NCBI GenBank assembly: GCA_905221605.1
Contig: CAJNDS010002110.1
Coordinates: forward strand, 168,501-232,500
Direction: 5' to 3'
Source: Symbiodinium natans
Taxonomy: Eukaryota > Sar > Dinophyceae > Suessiales > Symbiodiniaceae
Length of the DNA stretch: 64,000 nucleotides
Shown here: piece by piece, positions 40,392 through 50,234 of the stretch
Layout: each line of letters starts with the position of its first letter
Numbering within the stretch: position 1 is the first letter of the stretch
Notes under the pieces: model-generated
What the model was told of the DNA's origin: nothing
Databases searched by the model: none
Seen by the model: only the letters and a program-made list of their open reading frames with translations
Program-made: the position numbers and the translations under genes

Positions 40392-40441
40392 CGATGGGCA
40401 TCTTGCTTTGAAGGAGGAGCCACTCAACGACAGATCCGCTT
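40392..40441 (-). CDS. AAA ATPase 1, exon with KRI and VAPPSKQDAHR
   Basis: Minus frame KRI, then nine bases including an in-frame TGA (40424-40432), then VAPPSKQDAHR. AAA ATPases normally read KRIYVPLPSKEAR here, so the match is good apart from the nine-base interruption. Either this is a decayed copy, a sequencing error, or an unusual splice. Confidence 0.6.
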
Positions 40442-40504
40442 TCTAAACCCTAAAATCCTCAACCCTGAACCCTAAACCCTAAACCCTAAAACCCCAAAAA
40501 CCCC

Positions 40505-40577
40505 AAGAACCCTAAGACGCCATGCTGCCTCATCCAGGTCCCAGGGCGCGTTGCTCGTTGCCAGGACGAAGAGGTGT
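40505..40577 (-). CDS. AAA ATPase 1, sensor-1 exon
   Basis: Minus frame HLFVLATSNAPWDLDEAAWR, the sensor-1 strand and following helix of meiotic-clade AAA ATPases (VLVLATSN.PWDLDEA). The acceptor CTGAG|ACACC joins to the donor CA|GTCCCC of 43756-43814 to give PGAQ|HLFVLATSN. Confidence 0.85.
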
Positions 40578-40639
40578 CTCAGTGGAGGGTTTTGAGGGCT
40601 CCTAAGCCTCAACGAAAGGAGCCCATACCATCGCGTAGA

Positions 40640-40747
40640 ATCGGGAGTAACCTAGGAATAAAAAAGGTGCCCTTTTTGATTTTAAGGGGATTATGAGGGA
40701 ACCCCAATCCTAAAAAAAGAAAAAACGGGCCTACTCCCGGTCCTAGT
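40640..40747. mobile_element. Family-A palindromic element
   Basis: The left part has CGGGAGTAACCTAGGAA, the right GGGCCTACTCCCGGTCCTAG; the interior is GGTGCCCTTTTTG. Confidence 0.65.
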
Positions 40748-41164
40748 CACCAACGCAATTCTCTTTCAGTCCGTAATCATACACTAACCTGAAAATACCA
40801 TTCTAACCTGAGAAAGGCCCCTGAAATCATCTGTTGGGGGTCACCGGGTGGAGCAGTGGCGTCCGGTTGCATAACATAGCCTGACGGGGGCGGACAAATG
40901 CCCTAAAATGCCCTAAACCCCATAAACCCTAAACCCCATAAACCCCAAAACCCTAGAACCAAAAGGCAGTTCCATAAAGTTCGGTTCCCCTGACGACAAG
41001 TTTAAAGGCAAAGCCTACTTTGAGCTGGGAATCCTAGACCCCAAAGACCCTACCCTCGTTGCTGAGTACCCTGGCCCAAAAAGAAGGTTAGCCTTTCAAT
41101 TATGGTAGTATTGTATATACCCCAACAGGTTCAAAAGGCTATCGACTCAGCTACTAAGCTAAAC

Positions 41165-41335
41165 CTGGCTGACTTCTGAACCCCTCCTGAAAGTTTAACT
41201 TTTAGGCTCCTTATTGTAGTGTCTACAAAAACCGAAAGGTTAAAGTCCTAAACCCTAAACCCTAAACCCTAAACCCTAAACCCCAAACCCTAAACCCTAA
41301 ACCCTAAACCCTAAACCCTAAACCCTAAACCCTCC
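41165..41335. repeat. Dispersed repeat piece plus CCCTAAA tract
   Basis: CTGGCTGACTTCTGAACCCC through GGTTAAAGTCCT is a near copy of 6850-6945. It is followed by a CCCTAAA array of about 11 units. In the 6.9-kb copy the repeat continues without the telomere array, so the array was inserted into, or replaced, part of it. Confidence 0.75.
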
Positions 41336-41617
41336 CTAAGCCCGCCAGAAGAAAGCCAAGCAAAGTCCTCAACCCTGGGTGCGGATGGGGCGGCCCATGT
41401 TGGTCACCTTGTGTCTCACTCAACCTTCGGTTCCAAGCGGTTTAGGGTTTAGGGTTTAGGGTTTAGGGTTTAGGGTTCAGGGTTTAGGGTGCATACCCCT
41501 TGGACATACCCTTCAAGAAACTTAATGTTGGACCCGCTTTAATAAGTTACCCCCCCCCCCCCCCCGACAGTCGCGACCCTGAATAAAAAAAGACCCCAAA
41601 CAGTCGGGGGGGGGGGG

Positions 41618-42345
41618 GGTCCGGAGCCCGGAGGCCTCCCTAAGCTACCCCCCGACCCTGGAAAGGTCGAGGCTTCAGGCTTCAAGTATCCCTTCTTCTC
41701 GAGAAAGCTTATGCCTTCCTGAAAACCGAAGGACTGAGCCCCGGGCCCCGGGAGACTTGCATTATAGCGGGCCCCCAAACAAAGGTATTAAAGTGTGTCC
41801 GGAGGCCTCCGTAAGGTACCCCCTTTCCGGATATGATTCGCCTATGGAATCATCTAGTCTTAAGTAAGGAATTTATAAAGAAAAGGCGCCCTGAAAAAAG
41901 AAGATTGTCGGAGATCCTGGACAGGTCGAGGCTTCAGGCTTCAAGTATCCCTCCTTCTCGAGAAAGCTTATGCCTTCCTGAAAACCGAAGGACTGAGCCC
42001 CTGGCCCCGGGAGACTTGCATTATAGCGGGCCCCCAAACAAAGGTATTAAAGTGTGTCCGGAGGCCTCCGTAAGGTACCCCCTTTCCGGATATGATTCGC
42101 CTATGGAATCATATAGTTTTAAGTAAGGAATTTATAAAGAAAAGGCGCCCTGAAAAAAGAAGATTTTCGGAGATCCTGGAAAGGCCGAGGCTTCAGGCTT
42201 CAAGTATCTCTCCTTCTCGAGAAAGCTTATGCCTTCCTGAAACCCTTAAAAAAACAGTCACGGCCCGAAGACTTTTCATTATAGTGTACCCCCAAAACAA
42301 AGGGCCAAGATCCTGAATAGCCGAAAAACTTTTCGTAATAGCGTC
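41618..42345. repeat. 259-bp tandem repeat, about three copies
   Basis: Landmark GGCTTCAGGCTTCAAG starts at 41671, 41930 and 42189, an exact 259-bp spacing. Copies differ by a few substitutions; the outer ones are partial. The two ORFs starting MIRLWNH (41833 and 42092) are 259 bp apart and are the repeat read in one frame. Contains GGAGGCCTCC and CCGGGCCCCGGG palindromes. Confidence 0.9.
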
Positions 42346-42386
42346 CCCCTAGAATATTGCGGGTGCAACATTAAGGGGTATGTTTG

Positions 42387-42509
42387 GAGGGTCGGGTGAC
42401 TTCGTCGGTAGATAGGAAGTAGACTTATACGTACCCTGAAAGGGACCCTAATTGGAGTTATCCTACTTATATCTCTCTACTAGATAGCTACTAAGTCATC
42501 CGACCCTCT
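42387..42509. mobile_element. Family-M inverted-repeat element
   Basis: Ends GAGGGTCGGGTGACTT and AAGTCATCCGACCCTC are near-perfect complements. AT-rich interior, non-coding. Adjacent to the 259-bp repeat. Confidence 0.7.
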
Positions 42510-42519
42510 AAGATGGTAA

Positions 42520-42900
42520 AATCCTTCCTTCTATTCTCCTTGTATCGGTTAAGGGGGATGGGTTTGGTTTATGTGGAGTTCTTCTTAGAACCTTTCCTAA
42601 ACCCTAAACCCTAAACCCTGTGCGACAGAAGGGAAGGGAGAAACGTACTAAAACAGTTGGCTTGGGAGGTGGCCTTTAGGAGGGATTAGACAGGTTCCTC
42701 AAAGATTCTCAAGGTTTTTTGTCAAGGATTACCCTAAGGCTCTAATTAAGGACTCTTACTTTAGGGTTTTCGGGCCCAAACGGCTTCTTATATAAGGTTT
42801 CGGGTTATTTTGAGCCCAAGGGTTAAGGAGAGTCTTATGCTCCAGGCTTCAGGACCCTAAACCCTAAATCCCAAACCCTAAACCCTAAACCCCAAACCCT
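42520..42900. other. No gene seen
   Basis: AT-balanced sequence with one CCCTAAA tract near 42597 and no convincing exon on either strand. Confidence 0.5.
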
Positions 42901-42916
42901 GAACCCTAAACCCTAA

Positions 42917-43005
42917 ACCCTCCATGATGAAGTCCTGCGAGCAACCGACACGAACGTCAAATGGAAGCCCAGGCTCGACGCGAGTGACCGGGTTGAGGGC
43001 ATAGA
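42917..43005 (-). other. Possible exon inside the AAA gene span
   Basis: Minus frame IYALNPVTRVEPGLPFDVRV then GCSQDFIMEG. It is protein-like but not an AAA segment and lies between two AAA exons that join without it. It could belong to a nested gene. Confidence 0.35.
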
Positions 43006-43394
43006 TGTTTAGGGTTTAGGGTTTAGGGTTTTTCAGGGTTTAGGGTAGTTTAGAACCACTCAAAAAAGGAAGAGTAATACTGCCTCTATTGCCCTAATAA
43101 GGAAGAATGGTTGCATGTCACTGTTCTTTGTGTTTTTTCGGGGGGGAAGGGGGGGGGGGTTCTTAGGCAGCAGGTGGAGTTTGGATTTTGGAATGTGTAG
43201 GCTTTAAGGTTAAAGTCCACGGTCGTTTATAGGGTCCAGGCTGCAACCCTAAACCCTAAACCCTAAACCCTAAAACCTAGGTACATGTATAAGCTTAAGC
43301 TCAAGAAGTCGCAGCCGGTTCTGGCCAGGCTGAAGTACACAATTACACAATTACATTGTTTAGGGCTTAGGGTTTAGGGTTTAGGGTTCAGGGT

Positions 43395-43520
43395 TCCGCG
43401 GCATCCCAATGTCAGGAGTTTTTCTGAACGGGTTCCTGGAGCCTCTGATTTCGCTCCAAGGGCCCTTCAACTCGGAATGCCGATGCCTCCATCGCTGGAA
43501 CCCTGTCTTGGTGTTGAGAG
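43395..43520. other. Exon-like block open on both strands
   Basis: Plus reads RGIPMSGVFLNGFLEPLISL; minus reads RHRHSELKGPWSEIRGSRNP. Flanked by TTTAGGG on the left and a long CCCTAAA tract on the right. Confidence 0.3.
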
Positions 43521-43620
43521 AAACCCTAAACCCTAAACCCTAAACCCTAAACCCTAAACCCTAAACCCTAAACCCTAAACCCTAAACCCTAAACCCTAAA
43601 CCCTAAACCCTAAACCCTAA
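43521..43620 (-). repeat. CCCTAAA tract, about 14 units
   Basis: Clean CCCTAAA array. Confidence 0.95.
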
Positions 43621-43755
43621 CCCCCTTCCCTTGGAGCCCGCACCCCCCCAGCCTAGCAAACAAGCGCCTTACAACTAGCTCAGGGTGCAAGCCTGAGCCC
43701 ACCAAGCTCTAAAGGGTTTAGGGCTTAGGGTTTAGGGTTTAGGGTTTAGGGGGAC

Positions 43756-43814
43756 TGAGCCCCTGGCAAGCCATCCATGTGGATGAGGAACTCCGACTTA
43801 AACCTCCGGGAGGC
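43756..43814 (-). CDS. AAA ATPase 1, exon SRRFKSEFLIHMDGL
   Basis: Minus frame ASRRFKSEFLIHMDGLPGAQ, the helix and strand after Walker B (EHEASRR.K.E.L.QMDG) of katanin/spastin-type ATPases. The acceptor GGTGGAG|GCC pairs with the donor CACGAG|GC of 44252-44288, joining AAEHE|ASRRFK in frame. Confidence 0.9.
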
Positions 43815-44251
43815 CTCCACCAGCTTCGGCGGGTTTGTACCAGACGGGGTGAGGCGGGTTTAGGGTTTAGGGCTCTAATGTAGTTCCTTTGTGGGTTAAA
43901 GGGAAGTCTAGTATACTCCCCAAAAAGGTACTACACAGGAGCCGGGCATGCGTGCTACTGCTTTCAGCCCTTTTGGTCTTTTCATGAATGGTTCCGTTGA
44001 AGCAACTAACCTCGGAGCATACTTCACATTTGAAGCAGCTGACCTCGGAGCATACTTACAAACCAATCGCACGCTTGAGGGGGCCAAGCGGAAGAAGGGT
44101 GACAGTCCTGTCGTTGACAAGCCAAAGACCCCTGAGATATCTCCTAACGGGTTTAGCGTTTAGGCTTTAGAGTTTCGGGTTTAGGGTTTAGAGTTTAGGG
44201 TAAACCCTAAACCCTAGACCCTAAATCCTACGCACTTCCTGCTTCTCTCGC

Positions 44252-44288
44252 CTCGTGCTCCGCTGCTCCCCCACGTTGTGAAAGCAGC
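44252..44288 (-). CDS. AAA ATPase 1, 37-bp micro-exon
   Basis: Minus frame LLSQRGGAAEHE, linking FFDEIDS to ASRRFK as expected (DSL.SQR....EHEASRR). Acceptor GCGAAG|GC and donor CGAG|GC both carry the AG-GC pattern. Too short to be called without the neighbouring homology. Confidence 0.8.
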
Positions 44289-45039
44289 CTTCGCAATCTG
44301 ACCCAGAAGGGTTTCGGGCCAGGTGTAGGGTTCGCCTGGGACTCTATGTCTACATGAGTCGGTATCTACCCGGAACCCTTTTTTGCAACAAAACCCTAAA
44401 TCCTAAACAATACATCCTAAACCCAAATTAATTTGCGCTAAACCCCTCAAAGCTGTAAGGTAAACAGAGAGTCCCACGTAGGGCACCCGCTGTTTAGGCT
44501 CAGGGTTCCAGGCGAAAAGGGGTGGAGTGTCCAAGTTCGAGATTTATATGGTTTAGGGATCAGGGTTTAGGGTTTAGGGTTCAGGTTATCCGAGGCCAGG
44601 TAACTGTGGTAACTGTGGAAGGCGTCAGGGATCCACTTCAAGCAGAGTAGAACGTGAAAACTAGCGCATGGGCTTGGGGAAACCCTAAACCCTGCACCCT
44701 AGACTCCCTAACCCCAAAAGAGCCATGTTTGGGAAGCTCAGGGTGCAGTTGTTTAGGGCTTAGGGTGTGACTTCATTGTTGCCGGTCCTTCATGCACTGT
44801 ACACCTACCCGAAGCCCTAAACATCCTTTTCAGCCCTAAACCGCTACAAACCCCAAACGTCCCTCAGCCCTCAGCCCTCTAAACATCCCTCAGCCCCAAC
44901 CCCTAAGCATCCCTCAACCCTAAGCGCCCCCGGCCCTAAACCCTACTACCCCTAAACCCCTAAACCCCAAACCCCAAACCCCAAACCCTAAACCCTAAAC
45001 CCCAAACCCCAAACCCTACAACCCAGTGAAAGCCCAGCC

Positions 45040-45093
45040 GGGGGGCGAGTCGATCTCATCGAAGAACAGGATCGACGGAACCCGGGCCCGGGC
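45040..45093 (-). CDS. AAA ATPase 1, Walker B exon
   Basis: Minus frame ARARVPSILFFDEIDS. SILFFDEID is an unmistakable AAA Walker B box. The acceptor is CAAG|GCCCGG. The donor GACTC|GCCCCC is a GC donor, joining DS|LLSQRGG. The longer ORF through the AT-rich sequence upstream is not coding. Confidence 0.9.
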
Positions 45094-45154
45094 CTTGCGC
45101 GGCGTGCTTTTGGAATTGACAAGGCTTGTCACTGGGCTCATATGAGGTTCAGGT

Positions 45155-45315
45155 ATATAATAAGACATATATATATATACACATATGTATACAAAAAGTA
45201 TATAGATATGTATATGTCTGAATATAAACATGTATACATATATGTATATGCATATATGAATGCGTACATGTATGTGTGTGCATATACATACATATATATA
45301 TATAGTTGGATTTAT
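45155..45315. repeat. AT-rich TATATG/CATATA stretch
   Basis: Low-complexity alternation of TATATG and ACATAT. It gives tyrosine/methionine-rich and histidine-rich ORFs that are not genes. Confidence 0.85.
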
Positions 45316-45640
45316 ATGTGTACATGTACACACAATGTAAAAACGGGCTAAACCCTAAACTAGATGTAGAGGGAATATGAAGGGTTTATGGGGCGTGGAT
45401 ATAGCGCTCATCCGAGTTTTGGGGCTTACCGGGAATGTGTGGGCATAATTGTAGCATTGATGGGGCTTTGTGGGGTTTACAGGGTTCAGGCCTGTGGAAG
45501 ATTTAGGGTTTTGGGGTTAGACTGCGCAGCTGCTTCGAGGAATGAGGACTTTTATCATTCTGTCTGGGGTGCGCTGGGCTCTGCAGACAACGGGGTGTAA
45601 GGTTGAAGAGTGGGGGGGTCAACCCGAATTAAATCCTAAA
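45315..45640. other. No convincing gene
   Basis: The plus ORF at 45388-45600 covers much of it, but its composition (GYSAHPSFGAYREC ...) and the lack of a family give little support. A CCCTAAA tract closes the stretch. Confidence 0.4.
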
Positions 45641-45844
45641 CCCTAAACCCTAAACCCACGGCGCATCGAAGTAACTCTTTGGGTTCTTCAGCCTCATGGC
45701 ATCCACTCACTGGTTCAGTCATAATCCCCCTCACTGGCCTTGTGTATCACTGTCACAAGAGACTGCTACTTTTGGAATAAGCCCCATGAACCCTTAGGGT
45801 TTAGGGTTTCGGGCTTAGGGCGATGTGGGGTTTAGATCCTCGGA

Positions 45845-45949
45845 CCTTCTCCCTCTCTCGCCATCCTAGGCACGCCCCGCTTGCAAGCTCGGCACCCTTG
45901 GCTGCCAAACTTTCCGAGCCAAAACAGGCCCACAGAGACATAAGACCCC
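45845..45949. other. Exon-like block left of a family-A element
   Basis: Plus reads HAPLASSAPLAAKLSEPKQA then HRDIRP. The frame continues (LYDIRIEPLQP, stop) after 46076 if the element and one AAGACCCC are removed. Minus is also open across the joint. Confidence 0.4.
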
Positions 45950-46075
45950 CTAGACCAAGGAGGAACCTAGGAAAAAGAAGGGGACCCTTTTTGGGGTTTT
46001 AAGCGGGTTGTAAGGGTACCCTAAACCCTACAAAAGTGGAATAAGGGCCTACTCCGGGTCCTAGCACAAGACCCC
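45942..46075. mobile_element. Family-A element with 8-bp duplication
   Basis: Flanked by AAGACCCC at 45942-45949 and 46068-46075. Ends CTAGACCAAGGAGGAACC and GGCCTACTCCGGGTCCTAG. Telomere-like units are embedded inside (GGGTACCCTAAACCC). Confidence 0.75.
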
Positions 46076-46967
46076 TCTATGATATAAGAATAGAACCGCT
46101 CCAGCCATAAACCCCTACGAGCACTGGTGCAGTAAGGGGTGCCACCTTCTAACCCGAAACCCCAAAAACTACCCTACGCACCCCAAAACCTAGAGAAGCC
46201 CTAAAAACCCCTAAACCGAAAACCCTAAACCAAATGAAACCTCAAAGTGCGCGCCGAGGGGCTGTCTGAAACCTGGTTGGGGCGCAAGCTGAAGGGGCTT
46301 GGGGCGGATAAGTTAAGGGGTATCAGGAGGGAGCCCTGGAGAGGACCCTTAATCTTATTCCCGTATATAACCCCTCCATAACCCTTATATGGTCCCTATA
46401 CACCTAAGTAGCCCCTAAATAAACCCCCAAAGAGCTCCGATTGTCCCTCACATAAGGGTCCCTCTTGTCGTCCCTGGAATAAGCGCCCACCTCGCCTCCA
46501 TTTACCTACGATCTTGTTTTGTTGTTTGTTATTTTCTTTTTTTTTTTTGGGGGGGGGGGGGGGATAAAAACTAAACCCTAAACCCTAGAGTCAAAGGAAG
46601 CTCGGGTTCATCAGGTTTAGGGGTGATTGGGGCTCCGGCTCGCTCAGGGTTTTGGGGGATTCGTTACAGAGGCTTGTGAAGCGTTTAGGGTTTAGGGTTT
46701 AGGGTTTAGGATGTCACAAGTATATCCTTCATAGAGGGTTCCGGCAATGTTCCTCAACCACTGGCCGCAAGACTACTCCTTTTTGACTTGGTGTGTTGCT
46801 TCTTCCGTTGGACTTAAGGCTCAACCCTAAAACCTAAACCCTAAACCCCAAACCTAAACCCGACACCCTAGAACAGCGACACCCGAAACCCTAAACCCTA
46901 AACCCTAGAACAGCCAAAACCCGTAACTCTCCAAAACCCTCAACCCCGAACCCTCAACTAGACCCAG

Positions 46968-47075
46968 GAGTGACCGAGGAACAGATTTGGTACCCTTTTT
47001 GTGGGTTTGAAGAAGATGACCCAACCCTAAACAAAGGAAATAAGGGCCTACTCCGGGTGCTAGGATATAGGCCTT
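46968..47075. mobile_element. Family-A palindromic element
   Basis: Ends CTAGACCCAGGAGTGACC and GGGCCTACTCCGGGTGCTAG; interior GGTACCCTTTTTGTGGG. The best match between its two ends among family-A copies. Confidence 0.75.
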
Positions 47076-47251
47076 TTGTTGCATCTGGACTCATTGCTGC
47101 CAGGCTGTAGGCAATGACCAGCTGCTACACAGAAGGCCACCACACAATTAGTATATAACCCTAAACCCTAAACCCTAAACCCTAAACCCTAAACCCTAAC
47201 CGTAACCCTCACCCCTAAACCCTAAACTCGAAACCCTAAACCCTCAACCAG

Positions 47252-47337
47252 GGGACAGCGCCCGGAGCAACTTCTCTGACTCCCCTCGCCACTTGGAGGT
47301 CAGGGTCGCTGAGCTGCAGTTGAAGAAAGTGATGTTC
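47252..47337 (-). CDS. AAA ATPase 1, pore-loop exon
   Basis: Minus frame NITFFNCSSATLTSKWRGES then EKLLRAL. TFFN.SS.TLTSKWRGESEKL is the strand and pore-loop region that follows Walker A in katanin-type AAA ATPases. A TTTAGGG tract lies at its upstream side. The exact edges are uncertain. Confidence 0.9.
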
Positions 47338-47787
47338 CTCAGGGTTTCGGGTTTACAGGGTTTAGGGTTTAGGGTTTAGGGTTCAGTTGAACATCGGTTT
47401 TTGTCCACCACTAGCTCACTTCCCCCGCCCCCCTCCCCCCCCTAACCCTCCTGATGGTAGTTCTTGATCCTAGGACAAGGCCAGCATTCTACATCTAGGA
47501 GGCTTAGCCACTAAGCCCCTAGTTAGAAATAGCTTAGGGTTTAGGGTTTAGGGTTTAGGGTTTAGGGTAAACCCTACACCCAAACCTGACAAATCCCACA
47601 GCGCAGTCTGTGTGCACTTTGGGCAAGAAAGAGATTTAGGGTTTCGGGTTTAGGGGAGTTCAGGGAGGGGGGGTTCAAGAGAGGTGTAACCCAAGGTTCC
47701 ACTCCTCACTACCCCCTAAGGCTCCCTAAACTTTTCAAGGTTCTCCCGTAAGGCCCTGCAAGAACGGAGCAAGAAAGTTCACCAACC

Positions 47788-47965
47788 CTGAACCCTAAAC
47801 CCCTAAACCCCTAAACCCCTAAACCCCTAAACCCCCTAAACCCCTAAACCCCTAAACCCCTAGACCCCTAAACCCCTAAACCCCTAAACCCCTAAGCCCC
47901 TAAACCCCTAAACCCCTAAACCCCTACCCTTAAAACCCCTAAACCCCTAAACTCCTAAACCCCTA
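47788..47965 (-). repeat. CCCCTAAA octamer array, about 20 units
   Basis: Long array of the octamer variant ending two bases short of the Walker A exon, so it forms the start of the intron after that exon. Confidence 0.95.
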
Positions 47966-47968
47966 AGC

Positions 47969-48050
47969 CTTGCTGACTCCAGGCGTCTCCGTGCAGCTCG
48001 CCACGGCTTTGGCCAGCATCGTCTTGCCGGTGCCAGGCGGGCCGAAGAGC
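47969..48050 (-). CDS. AAA ATPase 1, Walker A exon
   Basis: Minus frame LFGPPGTGKTMLAKAVASCT then ETPGVSK. LFGPPGTGKTMLAKAVA is a perfect AAA Walker A region. Acceptor CGAAG|GC and donor CAAG|GC again show AG-GC. Upstream lies a poly-G run (48055-48074); N-terminal exons were not identified. Overall this gene most resembles katanin p60/KATNAL2-type microtubule-severing ATPases. Confidence 0.92.
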
Positions 48051-48112
48051 CTTCGGGGGGGGGGGGGGGGGGGGAAGGTTTGAGGCCTCAGGGATGGGGA
48101 TGGCGCAAGGAC

Positions 48113-48181
48113 TAAACCCTAAACCCTAAACCCTAAACCCTAAACCCTAAACCCTAAACCCTAAACCCTAAACCCTAAACC
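48113..48181 (-). repeat. CCCTAAA tract, about 10 units
   Basis: Clean CCCTAAA array upstream of the Walker A exon. Confidence 0.95.
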
Positions 48182-48864
48182 GTAGTTTTAACCCAGGACT
48201 CCCAAGACTACCTTAAACCCTAAACCCTAAACCCCTAGACCCTAAACCGGGATGGCAGAGGGACGGGCACCTCTCCGATCTGTTGGTGTGAGGTTAAGGG
48301 TAGAAATCTACATGAACCCTAAACCCTAAACCCTAAACCCTACACCCTAATTTCGAATGTGCCACGAACCCTTCTGCCTTGTTTCCTACTAACCTACAGC
48401 TAAACAGCTGGCACGAACAGCCCAAACCATATTAGGAGCACATGAACGGGAACCTTTAGGGGTACAACCTTAGGGGTACGAGTCTTCATCCCTTGATTGA
48501 CAAGGCCAAAAAGCAAGCCCCAGATTGTCTCTAAAACAGGGTCCAAGTGGTCCCCCAAGCACCCTTGAAAAATATCTTTTCTTCCGGAGGTAGTTTGTTC
48601 TAAACCCAAACCCTAAACCACATAAAACCGATAACCTCTATAAACCCTCTAAACCCTCTAATCTGGGGTGGCTCCAGGCGGCTGGCGAAAAATATTAGCG
48701 AAAAGTCATGTTTCAAAAGAACATGTTCAACTACAGAAAAAGCAAGACATTCGACTTGCCAGTCGAAAGGAAATAACAGCACGACAACGAATACGCGAAC
48801 GACTCGCAACGCCGTCCATCGCCACCACTTCTGACCTGACAACGACATGCTTTGCACAACTGTA

Positions 48865-48867
<3 letters not shown>

Positions 48868-48914
<47 letters not shown>
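48868..48914. repeat. (CT)n dinucleotide run
   Basis: About 23 CT units with one TTT interruption. The SLSLSL and REREREK ORFs across it are artefacts. Confidence 0.95.
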
Positions 48915-48917
<3 letters not shown>

Positions 48918-49169
48918 CACAACTGCTGAGGCGTGTGCGGCCAGTACCTTGGGACGGATCCACTTCCTCGTTCTCAGTCTCTCCTGGCATAGAAGGAGCA
49001 CTCAAGTTCTGGCATCCGGAGTTGAGGGTTTAGGGTTTAGGATTTTAAAACCTGGAATGCGCACCCAGGAGGCGATGAGCGAGACATTCGGAAGGGTGCA
49101 GGCTCGCAGGCCGTGCGCTTGCCGCAGGTGCCAGCAAGTCTCGCTGTCTGCCGGGACCCGGATCTAGTA

Positions 49170-49710
49170 CTGGCAAACTCAACATTTGAAGGCTTCAGGG
49201 TTTGGGGCTGAGGGTCTCGGCTTCGGGTTTAGGGTTTGCGGTGTAGGGTTCGGGGGTTACCCAGGATAGGGTTGCGGAACATCCCGCTCGACTTTGGTGC
49301 CCCCCCCTGCCCGCCCCGCTATGGGTGGGCGGGGTCGTAATGTGAGAATCTGGGCTTGCTTAGATGAGGGCAATTATTGTGTCACCCAGGCTATGAGCTT
49401 TTTGAGGTCCGGGTTTGGGGGATATGAAAAAAGCACAAGGTTTTTGCTCTAAGCTCTATTCGGGCTTTGGAATGACCTCCCGGGTCCCTAGTCCTAAACT
49501 CGGAGCCCTCAACTCTGACCCTAAAACCCAAACCCCTGAACTCTGTCCGCGGTCCTGGGAGAAACCGAGCAGCTGCAGGGCGTTTGCCACGCCACAAGGC
49601 CCTCGGCCCATGTTTCAGGGTACTTCAGGCCTTTGGGGCCGGGGGGGTGGGTGGGGGGGCTTAATATTGCATCCATTCATATGGCGACCGTACTGGGTAT
49701 GTATAGCGTT
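49170..49710. other. Transition zone with last telomere units
   Basis: Contains the last TTTAGGG-like units (49195-49260) and then GC-rich sequence without repeats. The plus ORF 49415-49879 and minus ORFs overlap here; no family recognised before 49718. Confidence 0.5.
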
Positions 49711-49717
49711 TTGCAAC

Positions 49718-49872
49718 GTCGCCATGACCTCACGTGAGACTCGGACAACTGCAAAACATCGCCTGTTCGGACTCAGGCAAGAATCGCTCCACATCCACTT
49801 CCAGCTCGCCAAGTGCATCGGCGAGTTGTGGATGATTCCGCCAAAGCCAGTCGACTACCTCAACTGGCTGAC
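49718..49872 (-). CDS. Exon of right-hand multi-exon gene
   Basis: Minus frame QPVEVVDWLWRNHPQLADAL then GELEVDVERFLPESEQAMFC and SCPSLT. Acidic, helix-like. The leftmost exon I can support for the minus-strand gene or genes filling the rest of the window. Confidence 0.45.
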
Positions 49873-50234
49873 GACATGATGTGAATGCCTGTCATCCAAG
49901 CTTTTGCATCTCATGTCCCGCATGCATAGCTCACACGCCCTAGCCACGTGGAGCAACCGTTCTTTTTTATATTTCCGCACCGAATGCTGCAACAAGTAGC
50001 ATCCGGAATCATCCCAAATATATCTCCCGCATTACAGTTCCGCCTGGACTAGCTTCGCCTGTCTTATGATATGCTGTAGAAATTGGATGGGCCTGAGCTG
50101 CCAATCTGCCGAACAGTTAAAACACGCAACATCTAAACGCGCTTGAACCATTTTTAACACGCACAGCGGCTTCCAGTCGCTGGACAAATGACTTGCCGGT
50201 TCCAGATTCACATTTGTCGTGAGAACCAGTATCC

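Noticed and set aside
41833-42316. Two similar ORFs starting MIRLWNH
   Set aside because: Same frame of the 259-bp tandem repeat; no independent coding evidence.
45016-45333. 105-residue minus ORF as one protein
   Set aside because: Only the AAA Walker B end (45040-45093) is supported; the rest is AT-rich low-complexity sequence.
48600-49167. ORFs with SLSLSL or RERERE
   Set aside because: Driven by the CT dinucleotide run.
49615-49879. ORFs at 49415-49879 plus and 49615-49818 minus
   Set aside because: A third frame on minus (VEVVDWLWRNHPQLADALGE) has much better protein character.
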